27,242 nt of DNA from AG41 sp965653495 (GTDB lineage: Bacteria; Gemmatimonadota; Gemmatimonadetes; Gemmatimonadales; GWC2-71-9). Numbering within the stretch: position 1 is the first letter of the stretch; every line of letters starts with the position of its first letter. Under the pieces are notes generated by a model. The model was not told the origin of the DNA and ran no database searches. It saw nothing but the letters and a program-made list of their open reading frames with translations. Made by a program: the position numbers and the translations under genes. This document shows positions 7,665 to 15,829 of this stretch, piece by piece. The stretch covers positions 1-27,242 of the forward strand of contig CBFHAJ010000031.1 in NCBI GenBank assembly GCA_965653495.1, in the 5' to 3' direction.

Positions 7665-8638
7665 CCGAAGCGGCGTCGCGCACAACCGTCGCGCTGAAAC
7701 GTCAGGCGCTCGCCCTCGGCTTCGACGCCGTGGGGGTCGCGAGTCTCGAGCCGAACGCTCACGCCGACGAGCTCGAGCGCTGGCTCCAGGCCGGGTACGC
7801 GGGCACGATGACTTACCTGCAACGCCAGGCCGATAAACGGGCGCACCCGGCGCGCATCATGCCCGACGCGCAAGTCGCGGTCGTCACGCTCTGCAATTAC
7901 TTCCACGGATCGCCCGACCCGGGGGCCAGGCCCCGGGGCTCAGCAAAGATCGCGCAATACGCCTGGTCGACCGACTATCACCTCGTCGTCGGTCGCCGGC
8001 TCGAGCGGCTCGCAAGCGTCATACGGGAGCTGGCGTCCGGCGCTAAAACACGGTGCTACGTGGACGCCGGGCCAGTGCCCGAGCGCGAGCTGGCGCAGCG
8101 CGCCGGCCTCGGCTGGATCGGGAAGAACACCATGCTCATCCGGCCGGGGCTGGGATCGTTCACTTTCATCGGCGTCGTGTTTACCGACGCGCCACTCCTC
8201 CCCGACCTTCCCTTCGCCGCCGACCGCTGCGGCTCGTGCCGCCGCTGCCTCGATGCCTGCCCGACCGACGCATTCGTGGAGCCCCGGCTGCTCGACTCCC
8301 GGCGCTGCATCTCGTACCTCACGATCGAGCACCGTGGGCCGTTCGCGGAGGGCCAGGACCGGCTGGTGGGTGATTGGCTGTTCGGGTGCGACGTGTGCCA
8401 GGACGTATGTCCGTGGAACGTGCGTTTCGCCGAGCCGACGGCGGACGCGGAGCTGACGGCGCGCCCGGAGTTGGTCGCGCCCGATCTGGTCGCGCTGTCA
8501 GCCGGCGACGCGAGCCCCGACACGTCCGACGGCTTCGACCGCCGCTACAGCGACACGGCGTTCGAGCGTCCCGGCGCCGCGGGGATGCGGCGCAACGCGC
8601 TCGCCGTGCGGGCCAACCGCCGCCAGCCCGCCGTATGA
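7661..8638 (+). CDS. queG: Epoxyqueuosine reductase
   Basis: A 325-residue iron-sulfur and cobalamin enzyme that performs the last step of queuosine synthesis, reducing epoxyqueuosine to queuosine in the anticodon of GUN-anticodon tRNAs. The catalytic aspartate lies in YVDAGPVPERELA (D135), followed by GLGWIGKNTMLI. Two [4Fe-4S] clusters are indicated by CGSCRRCLDACPTDAF (C190, C193, C196, C200) and C216 with GCDVCQDVCPWNVRF (C243, C246, C250). It lacks the C-terminal HEAT extension of some homologues, matching the short form. The start overlaps the upstream small gene, and its stop overlaps the next small gene as ATGA. Confidence 0.97.
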   Translation: MTEAASRTTVALKRQALALGFDAVGVASLEPNAHADELERWLQAGYAGTMTYLQRQADKRAHPARIMPDAQVAVVTLCNYFHGSPDPGARPRGSAKIAQYAWSTDYHLVVGRRLERLASVIRELASGAKTRCYVDAGPVPERELAQRAGLGWIGKNTMLIRPGLGSFTFIGVVFTDAPLLPDLPFAADRCGSCRRCLDACPTDAFVEPRLLDSRRCISYLTIEHRGPFAEGQDRLVGDWLFGCDVCQDVCPWNVRFAEPTADAELTARPELVAPDLVALSAGDASPDTSDGFDRRYSDTAFERPGAAGMRRNALAVRANRRQPAV

Positions 8639-8916
8639 TCGGAACCCCGCCAGAACCCCAGCTCGCGACCGCGATCCGGCACCGGCTCAGCGACGGGCTT
8701 GGACGCATCGACCCCCATCACCGTTTGTGCGGGCGCCCGGTGAGCTATCGGATCATCGACGGTGGCGCGCTGGAGATCACCTACCGCGACGTGCCCGGCA
8801 TTGCCGAAGCCGAGGTGCTGGGCGTCAAACGGTTGATCGGACTGGACTGCTTCTGCACCGTGGCGCCGCAGACGGCCGAGACGCTGCTCGTCCGGTTCGT
8901 CGTCCCCCTCAAGTAG
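8635..8916 (+). CDS. Small hypothetical protein downstream of queG
   Basis: A 93-residue protein with a helical start (PQLATAIRHRLSDGLGRI) and a probable beta-rich remainder (VSYRIIDGGALEITYRDV, then LIGLDCFCTVAPQTAETLLVRFVV). It has no signal peptide. The ATG overlaps the queG stop by four bases (8635-8638), and its own stop overlaps the convergent phosphoesterase gene by eight bases. I do not recognise the family. The DCFC pair could bind metal or form a disulfide, but this is speculation. Tight coupling with queG makes it likely to be expressed. Confidence 0.6.
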   Translation: MIGTPPEPQLATAIRHRLSDGLGRIDPHHRLCGRPVSYRIIDGGALEITYRDVPGIAEAEVLGVKRLIGLDCFCTVAPQTAETLLVRFVVPLK

Positions 8917-9790
8917 CCGGCGTCAGGCGGATCAGCGGCAGCTCGGGCGGGTTCATCCACCGCGGGATCCACGCGCTGCCCACTCCCGCCGAGACAAACA
9001 GCAACGTCCCCCCCACCTGCTTGAGGCCGTGCAGGTACTTGCGGCCAAACTGCGACGGCGCCGTCAGGGGACCGAGCCACGGCAGGTGCGCCTGACCATT
9101 GTGGGTGTGCCCTGAGAGCATCAGGTCGACGCGCATACCCGGCGGCAGGTACTCGATGAGATCAGGGTTGTGCGAAAGGAGGACGCGGGGCACCTCGGGC
9201 GGCACGCCGTCGAGGGCCTCGTCGGGGCGGACCGCGCCATGGGTGAAGTCGTCGACGCCCGCCACGGCCAGCCGCGCCGTCCCGCGACGGATCAGCACGT
9301 GCCGGTTGAGGAGCAGTGTCGCGCCCGCGCGCTCGAGCGTCCGCGCCACCGCGTCGGGACCAACCCAATGGTCGTGGTTGCCGAGCACCGCCACGGCGCC
9401 ATCAGGAGCACGGAACCGCGCCACCACCGCTTGAAGCCCATCCAGGTCGCTGCGGGCGTGGCTCACGAAATCCCCGCCCAGGGCTACCAGGTCGGGCTTG
9501 AGCTCGGTCATGCGAGCGGCCACGCGCGCGAGCCAGCTGGCGGGGACCGCGGGCCCGTTGTGCAGATCGGTAACGAGCGCGATGCGGTAGCCCGCCAGAG
9601 CCGCGGGGAGGTCGCGGACCGGGACCGCGATCTCCGGCGTCACGAGCCGTTCACGGTCCCAGCGGGCCAGCGGCAGCGCGATGCGCTCGAACAACCACCC
9701 CAGCGGGGCCTTCGTGAAGCGCTCGAGCACGGGTGCGCGTCGCTCCCGCGCCGGTGGGTAGCGGCGCGGATGGAGGAACAGCCCGATCAC
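8909..9790 (-). CDS. YkuE-like metallophosphoesterase
   Basis: A 293-residue calcineurin-like phosphoesterase with the full set of metal ligands: D75 and H77 in ALVTDLHNGP, D107 in ALGGDFVSHARSD, N138 and H139 in VLGNHDHW, H207 in LLSHNPDL, H228 and H230 in LSGHTHNGQ. The GRKYLHGL segment after GHTH is typical of the branch acting on envelope lipids or UDP-sugars, such as YkuE, YpbG and LpxH-like enzymes. No clear signal or anchor is seen in the N-terminal 60 residues. The GTG start at 9788-9790 overlaps the M20 peptidase stop as GTGA; the longer frame upstream only shadows that gene. Confidence 0.9.
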   Translation of the reverse strand: MIGLFLHPRRYPPARERRAPVLERFTKAPLGWLFERIALPLARWDRERLVTPEIAVPVRDLPAALAGYRIALVTDLHNGPAVPASWLARVAARMTELKPDLVALGGDFVSHARSDLDGLQAVVARFRAPDGAVAVLGNHDHWVGPDAVARTLERAGATLLLNRHVLIRRGTARLAVAGVDDFTHGAVRPDEALDGVPPEVPRVLLSHNPDLIEYLPPGMRVDLMLSGHTHNGQAHLPWLGPLTAPSQFGRKYLHGLKQVGGTLLFVSAGVGSAWIPRWMNPPELPLIRLTPAT

Positions 9791-11277
9791 TTCGCGACGA
9801 CGCCCGCCACCACGTCGTATACGAAGTGCACGCCGAAGGTGAGATCGTCCAGGCTCACGCGCTCGTCGTTGCCGTGCACGCCGCGCGACTCCGCCTGATT
9901 GAGCGGAAATGGTGACAGCCCATAACACACGATGCCGAGTTGGCGGAAGTAATGGCTGTCGGTGAACCCGGCGAGGGGTGGCGTGGTGACGAGGGCGTTG
10001 GGGGTGCGCGCCCGCGCAGCGGTTACGATCGCGCGGAACAGCTCCGTGTCCGTCGCGCTTTCGGTCGCGGGCCAGTTGGGACCCTGGGGCGTGATGCTCA
10101 CGGATGAATCGCCCACCACGCGGACCAGGTCCGCGAGGAAGGCCTCGGGCGCCTGCCCCGGCAGCAGCCGCACGTCGAGCGCCGCGCTCGCCACCGGAGG
10201 GATGACATTCGTCTTGTCGCTCCCCACGAGGCCGGTGATGGAGATTGTGTTGCGGAGCAGGGCGTTGTACGTGAGGTCAGCGGTGAGGGAGCGCACCGCC
10301 GCCGAGTCCTTGAGCGCCGCGCGCACGTCCGAAAGCCACGCGCGGCGGGCGGGGTCCGTCTCGATGGTCGAAAGATCGCGCAGGTAGCGCTCGACCGCCG
10401 GCGTGACCACCAGGGGCGTCTGGTAGTTCGCGATACGGTTGAGCGCCCGAACCAGGCGGTGCACCGGGTTATCGGGTGTGGGACGGGAGCCGTGTCCAGC
10501 CGTCCCATGCGTCGTGACCGTCAACCAAAACGGCGACTTTTCGGTCGTACCCACGCCATAGTATTCGATCCGCCCGTTAGCGCTCGCGCGGATGGTGCCC
10601 CCTTCATTCAGCAGGAACTCGGCGTTCCGCACCAGCTCGGGGTGCTGCTCCACCATCCATTCCGCGCCCACGCCGCCACCGACCTCCTCGTCCGCCGTCG
10701 CGAGAAAGATCACGTCGCGCTTGAGGGGCACGTTCGCGCGCTTGAGCGTCAACAAGGTCATCAACTGGGTGATCGCTTCACCCTTCATGTCGAGCGCCCC
10801 ACGGCCCCACACGTAGCCGTCCTTTATCGCTCCCGAGAAAGGATCGACCTTCCAGTACTCCGGGCTCGCGAGCACGACGTCCATGTGATTGAGGAGAATG
10901 AGCGGCCGGGCCGTCCCGTCGCCGGGCAGGCGCGCGTACAAGTTTGCCTTGCCCGGGCGGGGCTCGAAGACCTGCGCCTCGATCCCCTCGCGCGCCAAGA
11001 CCGCTTTGAGCCACTCGGCAGTCTTGAGCTCGTTTCCCGGGGGATTGGTGGTGTTGATCGCGACATACTGCGACAGCAGAGCCGCCGCTTCGCTGCCCAC
11101 GGCGGCCCATTCGGCCTCGCTGTGCGGAACCACGGGCTCACCGAAGCGCGGCGGCAGGAAAACCGGCCGGGTCGAAGGACCGAGCAGGCCGGGCTGGGGA
11201 GAGGGCGGAGCGATCGCCTGCGGCGGTCGGGCGCACGCGGCGGCCAGCAGCATCACGAGGAACGGCGAGCAGCGCAC
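9787..11277 (-). CDS. Exported M20 family metallopeptidase (carboxypeptidase-like)
   Basis: A 496-residue M20 peptidase. Zinc-site residues are H131 and D133 in LLNHMDVV, D163 in GRGALDMKG and E197/E198 in ATADEEVGGG; the dimerisation-domain histidine motif is HGTAGHGSRPTPDN, and a late histidine lies in GVHGNDERVS. The start (MRCSPFLVMLLAAAC) is a short signal with a weak lipobox, Cys15 following LAAA, so the enzyme is probably a lipoprotein or periplasmic. The GTG at 11275-11277 gives the basic N-terminal residue expected before the hydrophobic stretch. Members cleave di- or tripeptides or acylated amino acids. It forms a pair with the downstream phosphoesterase. Confidence 0.93.
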   Translation of the reverse strand: MRCSPFLVMLLAAACARPPQAIAPPSPQPGLLGPSTRPVFLPPRFGEPVVPHSEAEWAAVGSEAAALLSQYVAINTTNPPGNELKTAEWLKAVLAREGIEAQVFEPRPGKANLYARLPGDGTARPLILLNHMDVVLASPEYWKVDPFSGAIKDGYVWGRGALDMKGEAITQLMTLLTLKRANVPLKRDVIFLATADEEVGGGVGAEWMVEQHPELVRNAEFLLNEGGTIRASANGRIEYYGVGTTEKSPFWLTVTTHGTAGHGSRPTPDNPVHRLVRALNRIANYQTPLVVTPAVERYLRDLSTIETDPARRAWLSDVRAALKDSAAVRSLTADLTYNALLRNTISITGLVGSDKTNVIPPVASAALDVRLLPGQAPEAFLADLVRVVGDSSVSITPQGPNWPATESATDTELFRAIVTAARARTPNALVTTPPLAGFTDSHYFRQLGIVCYGLSPFPLNQAESRGVHGNDERVSLDDLTFGVHFVYDVVAGVVAK

Positions 11278-11321
11278 GAGTCCTCCGGACAGGGCGGGAG
11301 AACTCGCAAGCTATCGGACGG

Positions 11322-11353
11322 CGGGGCGCGGGGCGAGCCCCCCGCGCGCCCCG
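11322..11353 (-). terminator. GC-rich hairpin after the DUF4382 lipoprotein gene
   Basis: CGGGGCGCG (11322-11330) and CGCGCCCCG (11345-11353) form a perfect 9-bp stem around a 14-base loop that can itself pair GGGC with GCCC. It begins six bases after the stop of the lipoprotein gene, in the 81-base gap before the M20 gene. There is no T-run after it, so this is a hairpin with possible attenuating or 3'-end-protecting function, not a canonical intrinsic terminator. Confidence 0.4.
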
Positions 11354-11358
11354 ATGGA

Positions 11359-12804
11359 TCAGTGGATCGTAATCGTCGCCTGGCCGGTCTTGCCCTCGCT
11401 GGTGGCCTGCAGTAGGGCGGTCCCTGCGCCCCGTGCCCAGACGAGCGCCGAAGTTCCGTACGGGTGGAGTTCGATCTTAGCGCTGTCCGCGGTGAACCAA
11501 GACACCGACGGGCCCGACACCAGATTGCCCAGCGAATCGCGCAGCTCAGCTCTGAAGGGCAGACTGTCGCCGATAGCCGCGGTGACGCTTGCCGGCACCA
11601 CCGTGACCGTGGCCACGGGCGCGGGCGGCCCCACGACCTGAATCGTGGCCGTGTCGCTCAGCCCGCCGCTCGTCGCCGTGATGATGGTGAACCCCGGCTT
11701 GCGTCCCATCACCCTCACAGTCTCCGTATCGCTCGGCGAGCCCCCAGGAGTCGAAATCGTCGCGACAGCCGTATCGCTGCTTACCCACGAGACCAACGGG
11801 TTGGCGATCGGATGGCCGTTCGAATCCCCTACAGCCGCGAACAGGGTAATGGCACCGCCCACACCCACCTGCCTCGGGCCGCCGATCTGCACGTACGCGT
11901 GCCCGCCGCCAGCCTGAGGGAGCAGCACCGACAGGAGCGTGGTTCCGCCTGCCGCCACCTGGACATTTGGAGTGACCACCGCCGCCAGCGAGGGCATGAA
12001 CGGCTCCTCGATCTTCACGAAGTATTGGCCGGGCGGCAGGAACGCGACCTTGTAGTTCCCTGACGAATCGCTTCGGCCCGTCGCTTCGAGTTGGCCGAGG
12101 GTGGCCGTCGGCTGGCCCAGGGTGTCCGGCTGCCCCGGAACCGCCGTGAACACCGAGATCTGCGCATTAGGGACCGGGCTCGTCGTCCCTCCGGAGGACT
12201 GCGTCACCGTCCCGGCGATCGCGCCCGCTGCGGCGGAGTTGATCGCACGCAGCTGGGGCACGAAGTCGAACTCGTAGTTGCCGTAGAAGTTGAACAGGAA
12301 GCTGCGACCGACGTCGAAGTCGAGCACGATGTCGGCACCCTGGGTGGCCACGTCCACGGGGTACTCGACCAACGCATAAATCGTCGACCACCTTTGCCAA
12401 TTCACGTGCGCCGGGGTATGAGCGGCGTCGTTCCAGGTGACCGAAGACTGCGTCGTATCGATGATCATCCGAACCGCGTGGTATTGCCCGGCGGGCATCT
12501 CGCCCTGTCCCACGATGACTGTGGCCCCTTGCTGCAGCGCGAGCAGGTCGAACGCTTTCTGGGGCTGCGTGATCAACACCCACTGGCCGCCGCCGCTGGT
12601 GTCGGGTACGGCGTTGGCCTCTATCCGCACCACGTAGATGTTCACGCTATGCAGCGAGTCGTAGGGGAACGGAGCGTCGGTGAGCCGCACCGTGATGCTG
12701 GGCTGTCCTCGCAGCGGCGCCGCGACCGTAGCGTCGTCCTGGTAGCAGCCGCCCACGGCGAGCGCTGCGGCGATCAATCCGGCAAGTGTGGCGCGGCTCG
12801 ACAT
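11359..12804 (-). CDS. DUF4382 lipoprotein with carboxypeptidase-regulatory-like and Ig-like domains
   Basis: A 481-residue surface or periplasmic protein. The signal ends in LAVGGC with lipidated Cys20. The N-terminal domain (about 35-195) starts ITVRLTDAPFPYDSLHSVNI, the DUF4382 signature. A carboxypeptidase-regulatory-like beta domain follows (about 208-290, with SDSSGNYKVAFLPPGQYFVKI), then two bacterial Ig-like (BIG2-type) domains (about 300-385 and 395-481), the first with VSWVSSDTAVATIS and the second with VSWFTADSAKIEL. AAAGGAG-like sequence precedes the ATG at 12802-12804. It is divergent from the ECF sigma gene and may share its control. The role is probably structural or ligand-binding at the cell surface; the ligand is unknown. 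Confidence 0.88.
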   Translation of the reverse strand: MSSRATLAGLIAAALAVGGCYQDDATVAAPLRGQPSITVRLTDAPFPYDSLHSVNIYVVRIEANAVPDTSGGGQWVLITQPQKAFDLLALQQGATVIVGQGEMPAGQYHAVRMIIDTTQSSVTWNDAAHTPAHVNWQRWSTIYALVEYPVDVATQGADIVLDFDVGRSFLFNFYGNYEFDFVPQLRAINSAAAGAIAGTVTQSSGGTTSPVPNAQISVFTAVPGQPDTLGQPTATLGQLEATGRSDSSGNYKVAFLPPGQYFVKIEEPFMPSLAAVVTPNVQVAAGGTTLLSVLLPQAGGGHAYVQIGGPRQVGVGGAITLFAAVGDSNGHPIANPLVSWVSSDTAVATISTPGGSPSDTETVRVMGRKPGFTIITATSGGLSDTATIQVVGPPAPVATVTVVPASVTAAIGDSLPFRAELRDSLGNLVSGPSVSWFTADSAKIELHPYGTSALVWARGAGTALLQATSEGKTGQATITIH

Positions 12805-12870
12805 AGACCGGCTCCTTTGGCAGCGGACTTGCAGTGCGGTTTCGTGAGAGATACCTCTGCGGTGAGGCGC

Positions 12871-12908
12871 GGCGTCACAACCGCCGCCGCGCCGACCGGT
12901 GTGACGCC
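12871..12908. promoter_or_regulatory. Inverted repeat just upstream of the ECF sigma gene
   Basis: GGCGTCACA (12871-12879) and TGTGACGCC (12900-12908) are perfect 9-base inverted arms around 20 bases; allowing one bulged A, the pairing extends by CCG/CGG. The right arm ends six bases before the ATG at 12915. As DNA it could be a regulator site in the 110-base divergent gap; as RNA it would fold the leader next to the start codon. Otherwise this gap shows only the AAAGGAG ribosome site of the lipoprotein gene. Confidence 0.45.
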
Positions 12909-12914
12909 CGAAGG

Positions 12915-13478
12915 ATGCCCGTGGGTATACACAGGGTGGGGACGAGCGACGCGGACGCGGTGCGCCGGGTGCTCGACGGCGACACCGACGCTTACGCCAC
13001 GCTCGTCGCACGGTACCGTGACCGCCTGGCCCGCTACGCCGTGCACATGCTCGGCGATCGCGAAGATGCCGAGGAGGCGCTGCAGGACGCGTTCGTGCGG
13101 GCGTTTCGATCGCTCGAGCGCTGCGACGATCCGGCGCGCTTCGGGGCGTGGCTGTACGGCATTCTGGTGAATCGGTGCCGCACGACGGGCGCCCGGGCCG
13201 CGAGGCGCGGGCGTGTGTTCGTGCGCGATGCAGCCGCCCTCGACGGCGTCGCGCACCCCAGCGCCGCCGAGCGAACCGAGGAGAGCGACGGGGTGCAGCG
13301 GGCACTGGAGCAAATGCGGCCGGCATACCGCGAGGCGTTCCTCCTCAAGCATCTGGAGGACTTGGAGTACGAAGAGATGGCGCGGCTGACCGGTGCGGGC
13401 GTGTCGGCGCTGAAGATGCGCGTGAAGCGAGCCCGCGAGCAGCTCCAGGTCATCCTGCGGGAGGCCGAGCGTGTTTGA
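12915..13478 (+). CDS. ECF-type RNA polymerase sigma factor
   Basis: A 187-residue sigma-70 group 4 factor. Region 2 spans about residues 12-88 (DADAVRRVLDGDTDAYATLV, then GDREDAEEALQDAFVRAF, and FGAWLYGILVNRCRT). Region 4 spans about 126-178 (LEQMRPAYREAFLLKHLEDL, EMARLTGAGVSALKMRVKRA) with the usual helix-turn-helix. The ATG at 12915 follows GAAGG too closely for a normal ribosome site; a GTG at 12936 would give the equally typical start MGTSDADAVRR, so the first residues are uncertain. It overlaps the next gene by eight bases, the usual arrangement of a sigma factor with its anti-sigma. Confidence 0.95.
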   Translation: MPVGIHRVGTSDADAVRRVLDGDTDAYATLVARYRDRLARYAVHMLGDREDAEEALQDAFVRAFRSLERCDDPARFGAWLYGILVNRCRTTGARAARRGRVFVRDAAALDGVAHPSAAERTEESDGVQRALEQMRPAYREAFLLKHLEDLEYEEMARLTGAGVSALKMRVKRAREQLQVILREAERV

Positions 13479-14040
13479 GCGGGACGACGATATCATCGCG
13501 CGTGTCGTGGAGCAGCTGCGCCGCCCGGTCACGGTAGACGAGGGACTCGACGCCCGCATCATGGCGACGGTCTCGGCCCTGCCCGCTCGACGCACGCGCG
13601 GTCCCGTCGGGGCCGCGTGGAGTTGGCTCATCCGCCCGCGCGTCTTCACGCTCTCTCCCCTCGCCGGGTTCGCGGTAGCCGCTGGAGTCGCCGCCCTCGC
13701 GTTCCTGTTTCCTGTGAGCCGCGCCACGCACTCCGCGGATCCGTCCCCAGCGACGCGAGCGTTTGGGTTCGTCGTCGTCGCACCGCATGCGGCGCGCGTC
13801 GCCCTGGTTGGCGACTTCAACGATTGGGACGCCGCGCGCACGCCGATGCACCGCGCCAACCAGGGCGGCGCAGTGTGGACCGCGGTGCTGCCGCTCTCGC
13901 CTGGGCGCTATCGCTATGCCTTCCTCGTCGACGGGATCCGCTGGCTGGCCGACCCGGCGGCCCCCGCGGCGACCGACGACGGGTTCGGAACGCCCGGCTC
14001 CGTCGTGACGGTTGGGGGCGTGGGGAGCGGCGGCACATGA
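13471..14040 (+). CDS. Single-pass membrane protein with AMPK-type glycogen-binding domain, possible anti-sigma factor
   Basis: A 189-residue protein. Residues 1-58 are a charged helical cytoplasmic segment (DDDIIARVVEQLRRPVTVDE, then LDARIMATVSAL), residues 59-82 a membrane helix, and residues 97-182 an AMPK/CBM48-type E-set domain with ARVALVGDFNDWDAARTPM and the WTAVLPLSPGRYRYAFLVDG block typical of glycogen-binding modules. The topology puts the carbohydrate domain outside the inner membrane. The GTG at 13471 lies inside the end of the sigma gene, so the partner relationship is likely. No zinc-binding anti-sigma motif (HxxxCxxC) is present. Anti-sigma function and glucan sensing are inferences from position and domains. 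Confidence 0.8.
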   Translation: MFERDDDIIARVVEQLRRPVTVDEGLDARIMATVSALPARRTRGPVGAAWSWLIRPRVFTLSPLAGFAVAAGVAALAFLFPVSRATHSADPSPATRAFGFVVVAPHAARVALVGDFNDWDAARTPMHRANQGGAVWTAVLPLSPGRYRYAFLVDGIRWLADPAAPAATDDGFGTPGSVVTVGGVGSGGT

Positions 14041-14660
14041 CACGTTTCGCGTTGGCGTGCCTGCTGACGGCGACCCTGGTCACGCCGGCCGTCGCGCAGG
14101 ATCCGCGGCTCGAGCGGCTCGATCCCGTCACCCGGCCGGCGGTGACGGCACTCATCGACTCGGCGAGCGCGGCGGCGCTGCCCACCGAGTCACTGTTACA
14201 GCGTGCGCTCGAAGGTGCGACCAAGCGCGCCTCGGGTGACCGCATCGTCGCCGCTGTGCGGCGTCTGGCGGCGGACTTGGGACAGGCCCGCCAGGCGCTG
14301 GGCTCCGCCGCGCCCGCCGCCGAGCTCACCGCCGGCGCCGCCGCGCTGCGCGCCGGCGCCCAGCCCAACACCCTCTCGGCCCTGCGGCGGACGCGCCGCC
14401 AGTCGCTTACCGTGCCGCTCGCCGTACTCGCGGATCTCGTGGCGAGTGGCGTGCCGGTCGACAGCGCCGCCGCCGCCGTGCTCACGCTGGCCGCCCGAAC
14501 GCCCGATGGGGACCTCGTGGAATTCCGCCGCGCGGTCGAGCGCGACATCGCGCTCGGCGCGCCCCCCGTCTCCGCGGCGACCGCCGCGGCTGCCGCGCTG
14601 TCGACTGCGGACGTCCAGGTCAACTCGGGGGTTCGCCAGCAACGCCCGGGTCGCCCCTGA
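14037..14660 (+). CDS. Small exported Ala-rich protein of unknown function
   Basis: A 207-residue protein with a clear signal peptide (MTRFALACLLTATLVTPAVAQ, cleavage expected after AVA). The mature part is alanine-rich and predicted helical, with no known motif; LIDSASAAALPTESLLQRAL and AVLTLAARTPDGDLVEFRRA are representative. The ATG overlaps the preceding stop as ATGA (14037-14040), and the next gene starts four bases after its stop, so it is part of the sigma-factor operon. I do not recognise the family. It may be a periplasmic adaptor between the membrane and outer proteins of the cassette, but nothing in the sequence proves this. Confidence 0.75.
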   Translation: MTRFALACLLTATLVTPAVAQDPRLERLDPVTRPAVTALIDSASAAALPTESLLQRALEGATKRASGDRIVAAVRRLAADLGQARQALGSAAPAAELTAGAAALRAGAQPNTLSALRRTRRQSLTVPLAVLADLVASGVPVDSAAAAVLTLAARTPDGDLVEFRRAVERDIALGAPPVSAATAAAAALSTADVQVNSGVRQQRPGRP

Positions 14661-14664
14661 GCCT

Positions 14665-15819
14665 GTGCGGCCAGCCACGGCCGCGAGACATCGAGCGGCC
14701 GCGCCTGTCGTCGCGGCCTGGCTCTTCATAAGCGCACGCGGCCTCGCCGCCCAGACGACCGGCAGCGTCGATGTCGGTGTGTCGTCGGTGCGCTACGACG
14801 GGTTCGAGCCCTCGGCGGCCGCCTCGGTGACGCCGGCGCTCCGCTGGGAGCGACCGGGTGCCGCACTCGCGGCGCGGGGCACTTACCTCCGCTTCGAAAG
14901 CGGGCACCGCAGCCTGCAAGGATCCCTCACGGGATCGTTCTTCCCGCCCGCGACCGGGCGCTGGCACGCCGAGCTGCTCGGGTCGATGGGCGCGAGCCGT
15001 TATATCGACTTCGCGAGCTTCTGGCACGCGACCGGCGAAGCGCGACTCCACTTGCTGGGACAGGCGCGCGGCGCGTGGGTCGGCGCCACCGGCGGACGCA
15101 CGTCCTATGGCACCGCTCCTCGTCCGGTGGCCGTCGTCGCGGCCGGCCTCTGGGCCCGACGCCCGCAGCTTACGCTGGCGGCATCCGCCAGCCGTTCGTT
15201 CGTCGGCGATACCGTGTACACCGACCTCGTCTCCACCGCGCAGACACGTCGCGGCGTCCTGACGCTCGACGCCTCGCTCGGCGCGCGCGTCGCGAGCCGG
15301 GGCGGCGGCCATGGCGTGTTCAGCGAAGTGAACGCGACGCTCGCCGTCGGCGAGCGGACCGCGCTGTTTGCGTCGGGAGGTCGTTACCCCACCGACCCGA
15401 TCAACGGGAGCGTCGCGGGCCGTTATCTGAGCGGTGGCGTGCGGCTCCGAATCGCGAGCCGGCGCAATTTGGTCTCACCCCAGCCTGTGTGGTACGGACC
15501 CTCGCGTCACAGCGGCAGCGCCGACCCGGTGGCCGACGCGCGCCTCGATGTCAGCCTCACCCCCGCAGGGCTCGTTCGCTTGGTAATTCACGTGCCCGAC
15601 TCGGCGGGCAGCGTGGACCTGGCCGGTGACTTCACCGACTGGCAACCGATTTCGCTCCAACGCACCGCGGTCGATACGTGGGAGGTCGTGTTGCCGATTG
15701 CCAGTGGTCTCCACCGCCTGAACGTCCGCATGGGTCGGGGGGAATGGATCGTGCCGGCGGGGGCGACGCGAGCGGACGATGATTACGGCGCAGAGGTGGG
15801 GATCGTCGCAGTTCCGTGA
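14665..15819 (+). CDS. Exported protein, probable beta-rich body with C-terminal glycogen-binding domain
   Basis: A 384-residue protein starting at GTG 14665 with a signal peptide (about 1-30, ending ARGLAAQ). Residues 31-285 have alternating hydrophobic and polar residues with many aromatic and glycine positions, as in outer-membrane beta-barrels of this style (GSVDVGVSSVRYDGFEPSA, LRFESGHRSLQGSLTGSFF). From about residue 290 there is an AMPK-type glycogen-binding domain: VRLVIHVPDSAGSVDLAGDF, TDWQPISLQRT, WEVVLPIASGLHRLNVRMG. It is the second such domain in the operon. A barrel or surface glucan-binding role is inferred; a non-barrel periplasmic beta protein is the alternative. The frame is open further upstream, but that part shadows the previous gene. 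Confidence 0.8.
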   Translation: MRPATAARHRAAAPVVAAWLFISARGLAAQTTGSVDVGVSSVRYDGFEPSAAASVTPALRWERPGAALAARGTYLRFESGHRSLQGSLTGSFFPPATGRWHAELLGSMGASRYIDFASFWHATGEARLHLLGQARGAWVGATGGRTSYGTAPRPVAVVAAGLWARRPQLTLAASASRSFVGDTVYTDLVSTAQTRRGVLTLDASLGARVASRGGGHGVFSEVNATLAVGERTALFASGGRYPTDPINGSVAGRYLSGGVRLRIASRRNLVSPQPVWYGPSRHSGSADPVADARLDVSLTPAGLVRLVIHVPDSAGSVDLAGDFTDWQPISLQRTAVDTWEVVLPIASGLHRLNVRMGRGEWIVPAGATRADDDYGAEVGIVAVP

Positions 15820-15829
15820 CGCGACGTCC

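Noticed and set aside
8909..9928. Longer start for the metallophosphoesterase
   Set aside because: The first 46 residues overlap the M20 peptidase coding region and are Arg-rich shadow; the GTG at 9790 gives a GTGA junction typical of this genome.
15820..15829. Possible bidirectional terminator between the glycogen-binding gene and Nif3
   Set aside because: Only 10 bases separate the convergent stops, and no inverted repeat or T-run was found.
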